A stretch of DNA of 64,000 nucleotides from NCBI GenBank assembly GCA_009733575.1, contig ML769599.1:55592-119591 (forward strand), in the 5' to 3' direction. This stretch comes from Gymnopus androsaceus JB14 (lineage: Eukaryota; Basidiomycota; Agaricomycetes; Agaricales; Omphalotaceae). The position numbers were made by a program, and so were the translations under genes. Of this stretch, positions 1-13,728 are shown piece by piece. The stretch's first letter is position 1, and each line of letters starts with the position of its first letter. The notes under the pieces were generated by a model. The model made no database searches and was not told the origin of the DNA. It was given only the letters and a program-made list of their open reading frames with translations.

Positions 1-573
1 TGAAAGTGTTGTCAGCAGTTCAGGTAAAAATCCTTTACGGGCTATGTACAGTAGTATGTTTGGATATTTCCAGGAATCAGGAATCAGTACTTATTTGGAG
101 TGAATGTGCGGGTTTCCTGTCAAACATAGCCTGTAGGCCATATGATATCATTGAAATTGCATTCACAATTCACGAACGTTTGAGTGAACTGTGACGTACA
201 CAATTTTTGAACACAGTATGTGTATCTCTTGCAAAGGTAGCTTGAAGGTAGTCTCTTGAATCTTCCAACGAAACCTTTGGTAAACGGCGAAGATTTGGAA
301 GAAGACATGGAAGCTTTCGGTTGGCGCCTGATTTCGCCTGTTTAAATTTGAAGCGATCTAATCTTATCCATCGATTCAAATTTTATGGCACACGACTATT
401 CGCAATTGAAGAAGAGGCTTTGCGCCTCAACTCCACCCTATTATTTTCATCTCCGGGTAGCGAACGTGTGCTACATAGTAAGCGGCATATAAAACCGCTC
501 TTCCAGTCAATTGACGATTCAACTTTCCGCTCCACTAGCACTGTAACCGGTATCGACTCTGTCTCTGTCCGAT
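1..573. other. Upstream intergenic DNA, no supported gene
   Basis: Only short overlapping open frames on both strands are present and none has a recognisable motif or convincing exon structure. The right end is the promoter and 5' leader of the phosphate transporter that starts at 574. A gene continuing from the left of the window cannot be excluded. Confidence 0.4.
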
Positions 574-2598
574 ATGGCTCAGGATACAGCTCAGGAAAAT
601 GAACGAGATCAGGCTTCAGTTCAGGGAAGCGCCCCTCTCGAAGAATATGAGCTTGCGAATGGGAGGGCTCCATACTTGCTCACTATGACCGAGTTCAAGC
701 TCCTTGGAATTGCCGGGGTCGGGTTTTTCTTGGACGGTCAGTTTTTTCTTCACCGTCGTATACACCAGAATCTTACCTGGTGTCTTCCGTAGCATATGAT
801 TTGTTCATTATAAATCCCGTATTGACCATGCTTCAATATCGCTTATATGGAGGAAACTCCCTCCCTGCGGGCCTTCATGGCCTTGCCAACGCCGGAGCCA
901 ATATTGGAAGCGTCATTGGACAGTTCACATTCGGGTACCTAGCAGATAGCTTAGGTCGTAAAGCCATATACGGCAAAGAGCTTATGCTCATTATCTTCGC
1001 CACCATTATGTGCATCACTGTTCCCACCGGCTCTCTCTCCCCCAATTCTTGCCTCATCTACTTGGCTGTTTTCCGTATCATTCTAGGTATCGGCGTGGGA
1101 GGAGATTATCCAATGTCCGCGTCTGTCACAACCGACAGGTCGAATCTGAGGAAGCGAGGTACCATGCTTGCATATATCTTCGCGAATCAAGGTTGGGGCA
1201 GCTTTGTCGGCGCTTTGGTCACTATCATTGTCCTTGCCTGTTACAAGCACGTTATGAACGACGAGGGCGAAACAAGTAAAGTTGATGGCGTTTGGAGGAT
1301 TGTCATTGGTGTTAGTCTCATTCCGGCCTTTGGAACGCTGTACCAGCGTATCACTATGCCAGAAAGCAAACGGTACATGGAAGCAAAACAAATGACGGAT
1401 CGCAATTCAGAAACGGACTTGGAGAAAGAGATTCGTGTAATAAAAGAGGCTGATCAACATTCGGAGGGCATTTCTGGTTCATCGTCTGATATTGAGGAGA
1501 AAAAACGGGCAGTGCGCAATGCTCACCCGGGGCATGATGATTCTCCCGAGGCCCTCGCAACGAAGAAGGACAAGGCAGCAGTTCAAGGGAATTCCTCGCA
1601 TACTTTTCCGAATGGCGCCACGCTAAAATTCTCATTGGAACATGTAGCTGTTGGTTTTTCCTTGATATTGCGTACGTGTTTGAGCGCGTTAAATCTTGTT
1701 CAGTGTTGAAATATCTCTTTCTAGCTTCTACGGAATTAACCTCAACCAGAATGTTGTTCTAACGCAGATTGGCTTTGCGGGGAAGACAGGAACTGATTGG
1801 GAAAAGTTGTTCAATCTGTCGACTGGTGATATCATTGTCACTGCTTTGGGGTTCGTTCCCGGTAAGTGAAGAGCACTTTTAAAAAATCTTGCGTATTCAC
1901 GGATTTCCTCAGGGTACTATGTTACCGTCCTCCTCATCGAAAGGTTGGGTCGAAAGTGGATCCAAATTCAGGGTTTCTTACTTGAAGCACTGTTCCGTAA
2001 GATTCTCTTTTTGTTTGCTTTCGACAGAACAACTAATTTTCTTTCACTTAGTTGCTATTCTCGCTGGCAAGTTTCAACACCTTGAGCCATGCTGCATTCA
2101 TTGTGAATTTTGCACTTCTCCAGGTAGATGCCACCCGTCATTTTCGTATGTCTTTCCAATGCTAATTTTATGTCCTGTAGTTTTTCTTCAATTTTGGAGC
2201 CAACGCTACGACATATGTAGGTTTTCTCAATCCTTCCCATTGTGGCGCCACTAACTTGTCCTCAGTGTTATCCTGCAGAGGTCTTTCCTACCAGATTCCG
2301 TGCGTTTGCGCATGGTATCAGCGCCGCATGCGGTAAAGCAGGTGCCATTATTTCTTCACTTGCGTTCAACTCGCTCAGTGAGGCTGTTGGTACCCCTGTC
2401 GTCCTATGGAGTACGTCTATCGATCATGTGCCGTTTCTTCAGCTTATATTGTTCATAGTTTTCTTCGGGTGCTGTATTGCGGGCGCAATTTGCTCACTTC
2501 TCCTTCCTGAGGTGAAAGGACGTGATCCGGATCTTGTTCTAGCTGAAGAGATTCGGGAGGCAAGAGAAAAGAAGAAAGTTTTGAAGGGCGTTTCTTAG
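574..2598 (+). CDS. Inorganic phosphate transporter, PHO84-like MFS
   Basis: Plasma-membrane proton-coupled phosphate importer of the major facilitator superfamily (phosphate:H+ symporter family). Exon 1 (574-736) ends in GVGFFLD and, after a 56-bp intron (737-792), continues [10 protein letters not shown], the conserved TM1 region. The MFS signature follows ([17 protein letters not shown], then [14 protein letters not shown]), then a hydrophilic central loop rich in charged residues. Later exons give [12 protein letters not shown] and [18 protein letters not shown], and the last exon encodes [20 protein letters not shown] and a basic tail ending at 2598. Order and size fit the roughly 550-residue family. 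In the central loop near 1585-1590 the frame must change for the conserved [19 protein letters not shown] segment to be read, so one base appears missing. Family assignment is firm; intactness is uncertain. Confidence 0.85.
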
Positions 2599-2932
2599 TG
2601 TCATCTCCTAAAAGTACTCTGTAATTTCCTGTCCCTGCTACGGACTCGCGACGTTTCCCCCTTGTAATATCGAACTCTATATATCTTATTTACTTCTGTA
2701 CTGCTACGAAATTCGAATCAAAACGCGTTCCAATACTTAGCGTCTGAAACGCCCAGGGTGGCCATCAGTGGCTATTCCGACGGTCCGTGGTCCGCATAGC
2801 CCGTGTCGAAATAGGGACGCAGTTGGACATTCTTCGTTTCCCTCATTTGCGTAAAAATTCGGTTATCGCAAGCTCGGACTTGCGACGTCCTATTTATCAT
2901 CTACTCTCTTACCCGATAATTCGTCCAACGGA

Positions 2933-4623
2933 ATGTATAAACCCTCGACCTCGGAATATGGGTCGCATAAAAGTCAAGGGTTCGGATTGCCCAACGGAAA
3001 TTCTTGGGGGCATACTTCGATGCTCCCTGTAAACGAGAAAAGGAGAGGCAGCGAAGAAAGCAATGTCCTGAAGAGCGTCACTTCATTCGCTATGGGTGCC
3101 TTTTCCCTGATAAAGAAACAGATATCGCGGTCTTTCTCGCAACGACAAACCAGCAGTCGACCGATGACCAACTCTGCTTTAACCAGCATTTCCACCAACC
3201 TTACTTTTATCCTACTCTGTGGCCTCTGGTATATGACTTCGGCATTATCGTCTAATACTGGAAAAGCTATCATGAACGAATTTCGCTATCCCATCACCCT
3301 CACCTTTGTACAGTTTGGCTTTGTAGCCTTTTACTGTTTACTGCTCATGTCCCCGGTTCTACGGTTTTCCAAGTTGCGCTCACCAACAAAAACTATCTTG
3401 AAGGACACGATCCCCATGGGTATTTTTCAAGTCGGAGGTCATGTCTTTTCAAGTATGGCTATCTCTCGTATCCCGGTTAGCACAGTTCATACGATCAAAG
3501 TACGTGCTTATCGGTTTGGGGTTTGTATCGTTAAACTTATGCTTTGCTGCAGGCATTGTCCCCCCTTTTCACCGTCACAGCCTATGCCTTGCTGTTCGGC
3601 GTAAGCTACTCTGCCAAAACATACACCTCCTTACTACCACTTACTATCGGAGTGATGCTGGCATGCTCGTTCGATATTTCGGCGTCGAACTATGTTGGGC
3701 TCCTGTGTGCTTTCGGATCAGCCCTTGTCTTTGTCTCTTCCAACATCTTCTTCAAGAAGATCATGCCCACAAACAGCGGAGGCGGACTCTCATCCCAGTC
3801 TTCGCTGAAGCTAGATAAAATCAACCTACTCTTCTACTCTTCCAGCATGGCATTTTTGCTCATGGTCCCAATATGGCTTTGTTATGACTTGCCGGTCTTC
3901 CTATCTTCATCCGACCATATCGCTCATCCCTCTCATGGGCATTCAAATCCACACTCGGTGACCTACTACTTCATCATGAACGGCACTGTTCATTTTGCGC
4001 AGAATATCATTGCTTTCGTCATCCTTTCTTCCACATCCCCTGTCACATACTCGATCGCGTCCCTCATTAAGCGCGTTGCTGTCATTTGTATAGCGATCGT
4101 GTGGTTCAACCAGTCCGTACATCCTATCCAGGCGTTCGGTATATTACTTACCTTTGCCGGACTGTACATGTACAACAACGCCAAGAGCGACGTGGAGAAG
4201 GGTGAAAAGAAGATGTTGAGAGTAGAGGCGGCCAATAAGATGATGCTGCCTTCCACTAGGGCAGATGCACGAATGATGGCTGGAAACGAGACTCCCTCGG
4301 AATCTTATTCGATGCCGCCTCACGATATGGCAATAACCTCGGCTACTGGTTTGGATTCTCCCTCTGTCATCCACGGTAGACCTCGTGCACCTTCTGCAGC
4401 TTCACACCTTAACACCTATAATCTATCTGTGAAAATCACACCTCCCTCGTTGAGTGCGAACCGTTCGCCCAACGATCGAATGTCATCCCCGACCGATTCG
4501 TATCCCTCACCACCGCCGTCTTTGGATTCCCCGCCGTCCCCCACGGTCCCGCTCCAAAGCACACAAACAGGAGAGCTGTTTGATATCTCAGCGCATTCTA
4601 ATAGGACAATTGCCGTTTCATAA
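2933..4623 (+). CDS. Triose-phosphate translocator family (TPT) transporter, SLY41-like
   Basis: Drug/metabolite-transporter superfamily protein with a TPT domain, probably in the Golgi or ER membrane; the substrate cannot be read from sequence. Two exons, 2933-3499 and 3553-4623, are joined across a 53-bp intron (GTACGT donor, CTGCAG acceptor). The join restores STVHTIKALSPLFTV, the best conserved motif of the SLY41/TPT group. A basic, serine-rich N-terminus of about 80 residues precedes the first membrane segment (LTFILLCGLWYMTSALSSN); about ten membrane segments follow, including SPVTYSIASLIKRVAVI and a final GILLTFAGLYMYNNAKS. A long polar, proline-rich cytosolic tail follows. The start at 2933 is the first in-frame ATG, but later ones in the N-terminus are possible. 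The exons give a complete open frame with no break. Confidence 0.8.
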
Positions 4624-5034
4624 GTATTTATTCTTACATCTATCACATATATCCCATAGACCTTTCAAGTTGTCCTGTCCTAGTTTACTAGCTGGAATGG
4701 AATCAGAATTCGGAAGTCTCTAACCATTATTTTTACGATCTTTGCACCTTACATTCTTTGTAAAACTACATACATATCTAGATATTTCTTACCCAAGGAC
4801 GAACTTTGAAAACGGATTCTGCGTAAGCGCGTGACGATGATACATCAGTCTATAAGCGCGCGCTTATTTTTCATCCCCGACTCTCAAACGAAGTGCAGAG
4901 AAAGGGCCTTGTCTGCTGCGATCGAGCTTCCCACACTCGAAAAGGCCGCATTTAGTTAATCGGTCTTCTTATCTTGTAAATTTATAAGCAGAATCTGTCA
5001 TTTCCTCTGACTGTCCCCCTATATATGGCTTATC
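4624..5034. other. Intergenic spacer
   Basis: Contains the 3' flank of the TPT transporter and AT-rich DNA. No gene, RNA or repeat could be recognised. Confidence 0.5.
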
Positions 5035-6464
5035 TTGACGGGTCAGCGGACCGGACAGTCATACACTTTCTGTCATCTGTGTCGCAGTTCAACGGCTGTT
5101 TCAAGCCGTGGCCTCTTGTTGTTTACCACTTCTGACCCACAGCCGCTGGTATTGACCATTATTGACTATCCAATGCAATCTCTCAATGACCTTGTTCATT
5201 ATCTGAATTCCGAACCCTTGTGGTCTTCCCAATAGACTGTACAGCATGACACACTCTTTGCATTGCCTTTAACTGAGCTCAAGCTTGTGGTACCGTCTAC
5301 CCACCGTGTGTCTAAGGAGTCTGCAATTGACTCTATCCTATGTGCTAGCAACGCTATCCTTTCCAATCACTTGCATTATATTGCAGCAGCAGATGCTATC
5401 AAAACTTATTTTGGTTCAAACATTGCACTCAAATTCCACCTCTCCCTCCCTCCTGGTCAACCTGTCCATACCTCAGCACATGCATTGTGTTCTGCAGCTA
5501 ATACACAATTTATATCCGCATTTTTGGCTGCACAACCCCAGAGTGATATTAATTTTATGATCGAAAGGCTCCCCATGAAGACAATGAAGCTGGGTTCTGA
5601 CAAGCAGACATATTCATCGACTTCCCAATACAGTCTCGGTAAAGTTCAGCGCAAAAATATTTACGATCTTCTTGCTGTTTGTTTCCAGTGCAACTTCCAC
5701 TTACTTTTTACAATGGATTCTTCAACGCCAATACAAAAACTCCAAATTAAGTATCCAATCAGTTGCATGCTAAAAGACATACTTAAAAAGCAAATTTAAG
5801 TCAACCTCTTTCAAGAATGCCCTTCATCATGCCAGAGGTGAGTCAGACAGTACCGTTTGCTTTCAACTTACCCATTATCAGAGCTCAAGCAATGCTAAAA
5901 AAATTCTGAACATCGTGGAGACGCATCAGCTTATGCAACTAGGAGATGCAGTGCACAGTCTCGATCTGCTGCGCATACTGGTGTCTGGTTTGTCTGGGGC
6001 AGGGAAGACCCTCGTGCATGCTATGTACAAATCATTTGAACGGAATCACTGCAAAGATCTTCTATTTGCGACTTCTTCTGTTGCTGTAACTTGGATCTCA
6101 CATGCTGGCAGACTCGTTAACAACCCCGCCTTCAAATACCTTATTATCAATGATGCCACCTTGTTCAACATCTCATCCTTAATACTTATCAAGTTTTTGG
6201 GACATGCTTGCTCATGATGAGGTTAGCATCATTGTCCTGGGAAGTTTCGAGCCACTCCTGTCCGTGAGCGCAAGGAGTTTGTATTTATGTGGAGGTATTT
6301 CCTTTGAGGGCCATTTCTTGCACTTCCAGAGATTGCAACTAGAGCAGGACAAGGTTTTGCGTGTCTGGAGAGAGAAGCTGGAGAAAGAGATGCGTTTGGA
6401 GGCTATTGTCCGCCGTCTCATTAATCTGTTGATGAATTCAAGTGTGGGCCGTCTCCTCCGTTAG
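5035..6464 (+). pseudogene. Decayed helicase-like remnant, possibly of a Helitron or other mobile element
   Basis: A run of short, same-strand open frames broken by stops. The frame at 5263-5799 (about 178 residues, LHYIAAADAIKTYFG and so on) is not recognised. The frame at 5915-6217 carries VSGLSGAGKTLVHAM, a Walker A-like P-loop. About 45 residues later comes KYLIINDATLF, which resembles the Walker B region (normally hydrophobics then DE) of PIF1/Helitron helicases, but with the acidic pair replaced by ND. LLFATSSVAVTW lies between them, where such helicases have motif Ia. No complete helicase, replication initiator or element ends were seen. Inference: a fragment of a helicase-bearing transposon or an old gene copy. 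Confidence 0.4.
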
Positions 6465-6678
6465 GATGCTTAGTACCCATTCTCGTTCACATAATTATTT
6501 AAGTGGTTATCTTTCTGCTGGTACTCAAACTTAGACCGCTTGTAGACTGCTCTCATTATTGGGTTGCTTAGTAAGCACCGGACTGGGAGTCGGGGACCTG
6601 CCGCTGCACGCGGCGCTACAATACGTTACACAACTTACAACTTACAAGAAAGGCGGGTCCTTCTGCTTTGATACCAAT

Positions 6679-9600
6679 ATGTCGTCCGAATCGGATACTA
6701 TTGAACCATTCCAGGAGGTCAGTCGAGCTGAGAATCTGGTGAATTTAGATACTGAAGCTCGACAAAGTCAGAGGTGTCGGGTGATAATGGAACGATGTAT
6801 ATCTTTCAGTGGTTGTCTTCGACAGAGAAGAAAGCAGCCAATCTTCCAGCAGTGCGTTCTCAGATGCTCTATCTTAACATTCCAAGCTGACCAGCACTTA
6901 GGATCAACTAAAAACTCAGCAAGCCGATCTTGAAGCTACTCTCGTCAAGATCATACTTGCTCCTGCTCCGTATCCTGCCCCAGGACGCGCAACAAGGAAT
7001 GTTGTTGCAAGATGCTTAATCGCATTATACAGCCGCGGAGAGACTAGAACGCTGTTTGACACACTACAGGCTTTCATGAAAGTCACTTCGGATTTCAAGA
7101 CAGTGGACAGAGATGTATACAAGACGTAGGCTGACTTCATTTACAGAGATTTTCTTGGTTTAACTCTACCTGTAGTGCAGCGTTCTCTTGTGTTGGAGAT
7201 TTAATGGCTGTTTATGGGGCCCAGGTGCGCGTCTTAGAGTTTCTTTAAACAGGAGAGTGCATTGACGTCCTGCATAGTACATGTCATTTATGGCGGAGAT
7301 CATTATTGTGACCCTAAAGACTTCAAAATCGTCTAATGTAAATCCACGTCTCTTCCCGGATAGGCCGATCTCATCATATAACTATTCCGCAGACACCTTT
7401 GCTCAGATACCACGCTCTCCTAGCACTCAAAAAATCGCTCGATGCAGCCAAACGTGCAGTCTCGGAATCTGCGTTCAAGGATATTTTGAAACAAATGAAG
7501 TCGTTTTAAGCGACAAATGTTTACCTGTTGAACGTGCCGCTGCAGACGTGAGCTTTTCTCATCTGAACTTGGGGTCTAATACTGAGGCTTTTCCAGGTTC
7601 TAATATCGTTATTTTCCGGCGCCGATGGTCGTGTTCTGACCTCAGGCGATGTTGATTCTATACTAGGCTTGGCGGTGAAGAGTCTGGAGGGTGCAGACCA
7701 AGCAACGCGTCAATCGCTTGCTCGACTTGTGGGTCAAATACTTGCTTCGACTCAGATCGAACGAGCGGTTCCAGTACCCGAAGTCGCTCAGAAGAACAAG
7801 AAAGACGCAGACGGGAATGATGACGGTCCCAGTTCACCTGTGCAGGCAGCAGCAGAAGTTACCAAGCCAATGTTGACACCAGCCGAGATGTTCAATCATC
7901 TTTCCATCCACTTCAATAAGCCCAACTCAACTCGGAAATTCCGAATTGGTTTGTTCGACTGTTATGTCGCACTTCTGAACAATCTCGGAGCGAGCTTTGT
8001 AGAGACCAGCTATGCTCTCATCGTCTCTCATTTCGTGACGGAAATCGTGTCAAACCCCCGAAACAACACTACACGCTACGAAGTATTGCTAATACGCACT
8101 CTGGTCGGAATTATCCTTCGAGATCTCATCGGTGTTAGAATGCTTAGCGAGCAGGGGCAGATTGGAGCAATTCGAGAGCTGTCCACCGCTTATATCAAAC
8201 GTTGGCCCGCGATGATGCCTGGTCAGACCGCCCCACCATCCTCAGTACTAGTGGTTGTTTTGAGGGAGGTCGCAGGTTTATTGCAACAGCTTGGGAACGC
8301 GCCTCCTCCAGTCCAAGATGCCCTTGGTGAACCCTTGGTGACCCTTCTTGGACATCCAAGCCATACAACTCGTGCAACTGCGTCTTGGGCACTTCGCTGC
8401 TTCTGTTACTCTACTCCGCTCCGTCTTCCCAAGACGGTCATAACAGTCATCGATATGCTACAACGGGATCTGACTTCCATTCTTTCACCCGCCGCCCCAT
8501 CTGACATCGATTCCAGGACGCTGGGTCATGCGTATGGCCTCGCTGCTCTTGTTTCTATCATCCGAGAACGGCCATTGTATGTTTCGTACGATGTCAGCGC
8601 CAAAGTTCTTGACATGGCCATTCAACTTCTCAGACGCGCTGGCGAGCATGATGTCAAAATAGCCAGTGTGGAAGTTGAGGTTTCTTGGATCCTCATTGCA
8701 TCTTTGATGTCACTTGGGCCAAATTTTGTACGGCCACATCTCCCCCAGCTTCTCGTCCTATGGCGTAACGCACTCCCGAAACCCACGATGAAGGATTCAG
8801 CGAACAATGCAGGAAGGGCGTTGGGTGAATGGATGTTCCTCCTGCAAGTAAGGGAAAGTGCCTTGGGGGCCATCCATTGTTTCTTGCAGCACAACACGAC
8901 TCTTGTTAATCTTGATGTTGGCCGTCGCATCGCTTCTCTTCTCGGAAATGCTCTCTCTTTCGCCAACAATTTTGTCACCTTGAATATCGATGAAGCACCC
9001 GAAACTCAGATGCCGAACGTACTCAAAAAAGGTCTTACTGTGAAGGGCAGAGAATCTTTGCTCCGTAGAAGAGTGTATCAATGCTTCTCCATTTTAGGGT
9101 TCTCTGGAATTACCGAATCTACTCAATCCACCCTCCTCCAATCGGTTGTCAGCTTATTCGCCAGTCCCGAAGGCTACACCGGGTCATCGGTACAAGCTGC
9201 TATTGCTACCTCATCAGGAAGTTTCACCAATGTGTGGCAAAGTGTCGATGGGTATGCGTATGGAGTCACCTTCACAGAGGTTGCGGATGATAGTGTCGTC
9301 GCTAACGATGCTGCCGTGAATGGAGGTGACAAGCTCAATCGAGATACAGTCGAACTCGCGATTGATACTTTGGTGCGTGTTCTGCGTCCAATGCTCCTCT
9401 TTTTTTTTTTCGAAAACAAATTTTTCTGGATAGCTACGGAAGCCCGTCCTCGCTGGATGTGAACACGACCCTCTCAGTTTATGTCAAATCGATGTATCGA
9501 GCAACGAGTATCAGATGGTTGAGCCACCGCCTCCCGCCACCGCTGTCATCGACTCTGCCATAAATCTTTTTGCAGAGCTGCTTCCACTACAGGACTTGAC

Positions 9601-12600
9601 ATCTATCACTCGCACAATAACACAATTACTCGAATCTGTCCGCTCCCCAAAACTAGAGAAGAATGTTGGTCGGAAGGCTGCAGTGCTAGTCAATGCTGCA
9701 ATCGCTCTCGTTCTTGCCCTTCGATCAGCTACCACCTCACATTTTCGTGAAAGCCGCGATACATTTGGCAATTCGCAAGTCACTAATCTCTTGTCTTCAT
9801 TTTTGATGGTTCGTCCTTCTATTCTATATAATTTGGCACATTTATAAGACGTTTGAATCAGGAAACTCTAATTGACGGTGACCGTGCCCTGCGGTCAGCA
9901 AGTAGCGAATCCATTGGGCGCTTAGCTAGTCTTGCGGGCACCAACTTCCTCACGAGTCAAATGAAAACCCTTTATGAGGAGGTTGTGAAAAACCGGGACC
10001 CATATGCCCGCTCTGGCTGTGCCCTTGCTTTCGGGGCTGTCTACGACCATGTTGGAGGGCTCGCAGCAGGCGCGGTGCTTAAAACCACTGTGGGTGTTCT
10101 CATGTCATTGAGTAACGATCCGCATCCTGTTGTGCATTTCTTTGCTTTAAATGCCTTGGCGCGCGTCATCAATGCCGCCAGTTTAGCATATTCCTCGTAT
10201 GTGTCGAAGACACTCGGTATGCTGCTTCAAGTATATTCCACCGACTCCCACGAACCCGAGGGTGGTTCTTTGTCCAATGCGAATCTCAGTGGTGACTATC
10301 CCGCTTATCCTGTGGTCTGCCAAATCATCGACGCTGTAATCACCGTCCTGGGTCCTGACATGCAAGACTCTGTCATGACCAGGACATTGCTTCTAAATCT
10401 TGTTCGCAGTTTCTTCTTAGAGGATGATCAAGGCGTACTTGTGGAAGCGATTAAATGCCAGCAGCATTTCCTGATGTTTGCCCCGGAGCATGTCAATATT
10501 CCAACCCTTGTCAACAGTTTCCGCGGTCATCTTTCATCTTCCCGGCGGCCTTTGAAGGTTGCATCCATTAATGCCTTGTATCAGCTTGTCCAAAAAGATG
10601 CACTAGCGATGTCAAGGTTAGGCGGAGATCGCTTGGTAGAGGATCTATTTGGTATGCTTGACGATGATTCCTCTGTCGAAGGAGTCAGAAGCGTTATCAC
10701 AAGCTGGCTAGAGCAAACTGTTGTCTACAATCCTTCGGCGTGGATTGATCTCTGTCAACGAATCATGTCGCGAACTACTGCGTCTCAACAAGTTACTGAT
10801 GCGGCCAACTCGCGAGACGATGAAGGAGAGTCCTTAAATGCTGGAAACCAGGAAGGAGGCCGGAGCGGTCTGACCTCTCGATGGAGGACGCAACTGTTTG
10901 CCTTGCAGTGCTTGCACCACATATGTGCGGTTGTGTCAAAGAGTGGTCGGAAAGAGCATTTGGATATCAGCTTCGCGAGAAGCAGGGATATACCGACATC
11001 TGGCTTGTTGGTTACGCGTGTACCCGATCTCATTAAGATGGCGTTCACCGCTTCTACTGCATACGTTACGGAAATCCGACTTGAAGGTTTAATTGTACTT
11101 CGCGATGTCATACAGGTGTGTTGAGACTACTATAATGTTAGCAAAGGCTAACATTCTATGGCGTTGTCTAGATCTTTGCCAAGTCGCCCGATCCCGCTTT
11201 CGAGGATGCACTTCTACTAGAGCAGCATCAGGCCCCCATAACCGCTGCGTTAACACCTGCGTTCTCCGCCGACTCCACTCCCGAAATTTTAGCATCGGCA
11301 GTCCATGCTTGTGCAATATTTGTTGGGTGTGGAGTGGTTAAGGATGTATCAAGAATGGGCCGTATTCTCAAACTATTGACCGCTGCTTTAGAACAATCGA
11401 AAGGCGAGTGATCAATGTGCGGAGGATTTCGAGTTTCCTTATGCCCAGTCTAGATTCGAAGATGGTTTCCCTTGGTGAAACAGGCGAGCTTAGTCCGAAT
11501 GCTTCTGCAATGTTGAGAATATCGACACTTTCGGCTTGGGCTCAGTTGGAGGTGGCTAGCTTATCAGCAGGCTTATCTTCTCAACGTGGTCAAGCCTTAC
11601 CGAGCAACATTGGCAACTATGTGGATAGCAGCGTTACGCGATTATGCGAGCATTCGAATTGACTCTGAATTTCTTCACGACACCTCATCTGCCGCACTAG
11701 ATTCCACATATTCGAGTCTTGGTAAAGAGGTGCTGCTGCCAGTATGTCTCCTTTGTTCGTCGTAGGCGTACTGCTTCTAATCAACATTTCAGTATTACAT
11801 GAACTCTTGGTCCATCATTCTGCAGGCAGTAGCGTCTGCCATGCAAGCCAAAGATCCGTTTATTATCGCTGCAATGGACGGACAGGAACATATCAATGAT
11901 ATTCCCCACCAATCGGGACCACGAGAGGAACCTGCCACTTTCTTCTACGTTGTCTTTGGATTGGTGTATGAGGCACTAGCAGCAGCCTCGACAGATTCTC
12001 TCGCCAACTCGACTACCCGCCAGGCATCACTTATCGCTTCTCTCCAAGCCCTGAAGTCACTCGTGCGGCCGGAGTACGCTGGCAAGGCTATTTTGGACTC
12101 CACAATTTTTGACGAATTCATTAGTGTGTGCTATCGGTTGGCAATGACGGAGTCCGCACCCATCCAAATACATTTAATCGAAGTAATGACTGTCTTTTCC
12201 GCCAGTCAAGGGTCAAGGTAAGACCTTCCCGCAATCGAGCTGCTTGTCGCTGATTGGCATTTCCTGGATCAGCGCATCGGAGACCATGTCTTCTAGTTCC
12301 CCTCAGTCCCACTGTCTAAGGATATGTGCCCATATTTTACGACATTCGACTTCTCACTCCAGTGGTCCTGCCATTCGTAAGCTTTTTGGATCAATTTTCA
12401 CCGTTCATCCACTTACATCGCTGTAGAGGGTGATATCGCCGATCGTGTTAAAATGATTCTGGCGGCATTTTCAGCTTTCGCAACGGTGGCAGCGGCAACC
12501 ACCAGTACGTTCCGAGAAGATGTTCGAGCTGTTGGAATTCTACTTTATAGTGGTAAGTTTCTAATATTCCTGCTCGTTCTTTCTTTCCCTCATACTTTAT

Positions 12601-13589
12601 ATCCCACAGAGATATTGAAAGATGAGTCAAATGAGATAGATCTGGCTGGACCCACTTTCCCTTCCCTCAAAGTACTTTTGGACCTTCCTTTTGCGTCTGC
12701 TCCAGATGCACGCGATAGGTATCAGAGATTAGTCCACGGACTTTTATCTGCATGCCTGCTCAATATTGACGAAATGAGGTAGGCACAGTTTACTACCGAT
12801 GTGGATTGCGGCTAAAATTAACCTTGCGCAGAGGTCGCCAGGGTGTCGCATGTACAAAGAAAGTGAAGAACAACCTGTTGGCCGCAGTGTTAATTTTGAC
12901 CACAATCCCTTCAACCGTGAAAATCGGTGAAGCTGTGGTGGAACATTGCTGCTTCCTGATATCTCAGAAGCTTCTCGAGACGAATGAGGTACTTGGGAGT
13001 TTTCCTAACGTTCTGTCCAACTAACTGAGAGCATAGGTATCCTTGACTGCTGCACACTGCGCGAGGACACTGATTGCTGCATCGGCGTCAGGCAATGTCT
13101 TGCTCCGTTGCTGTGTGAAAAAGCTCATGCCTGCTTTGATCGAATACATCGCGAAGATGGTACCGCTCGTTAGCGACGGATCCATCTCTGAAAGTCACGC
13201 CACAGCTATCAATGAAGTGTGGAAGGCTTTTGCGATATTCTTTGGCTCATTAGCTGAGGCGGCGCGTATGTATAATGTCGCTTTCATCGCATTGCGACGT
13301 CGCTCATTTGTATACAGGAACTCGATTGTTGGGCGTCTTGTTACCAACTATCAGTCTTCTCCTTGCCAGTTCCCAAAAATCCTCTTCGCCCGTTGTAGCG
13401 CAAAGCGTAAAACAATTACTCTCATATGCAACCATGTCGCCCGCTGCTTTCAAAGAAGCAGCTTCCAAGTTGGATGTCGCTACACGAGAACTCTTGGAGC
13501 AGTCAGTTCGGAAAGCTGTAGGAGGAAGTTCACAGGCAGCCAATGTACAGACCTCCGTCAAACCGCAGATATCTCTACGCTCATTCTGA
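6679..13589 (+). CDS. LAA1: HEAT-repeat AP-1 accessory protein LAA1 / HEATR5
   Basis: Very large (about 2,000 residues) alpha-solenoid protein that supports AP-1/clathrin traffic between trans-Golgi and endosomes. The first exon starts at 6679 (MSSESDTIEPFQE). An early exon gives APGRATRNVVARCLIALYSR, the conserved N-terminal region of HEATR5 proteins. The biggest exons (7669-9400 and 9853-11115) carry HEAT repeats, including DPYARSGCALAFGAVYDHVG and NDPHPVVHFFALNALARVI, very characteristic of this family. Later exons give GDIADRVKMILAAFSAFATV, and the C-terminus ends KPQISLRSF, matching the short basic-hydrophobic tail of the family. At least a dozen introns of about 50 bp were seen, one with a run of about eleven T (near 9400). 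At about 11561-11566 one extra base breaks the frame between AQLEVASL and QQAYLLNVVKPYRAT. The 3' end faces a minus-strand frame at 13729. Confidence 0.85.
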
Positions 13590-13728
13590 TCCACCCCGTC
13601 GTATATGTCGTATATGTACCATTAGCTGTAAAACTGTATCTATACGAAATTGGAAGGCAGACCTCATCGGCTAAACGAGCAGCATCACAATAGATCCACT
13701 TTCCTCCTACGAGGGGACAAGACACGAT

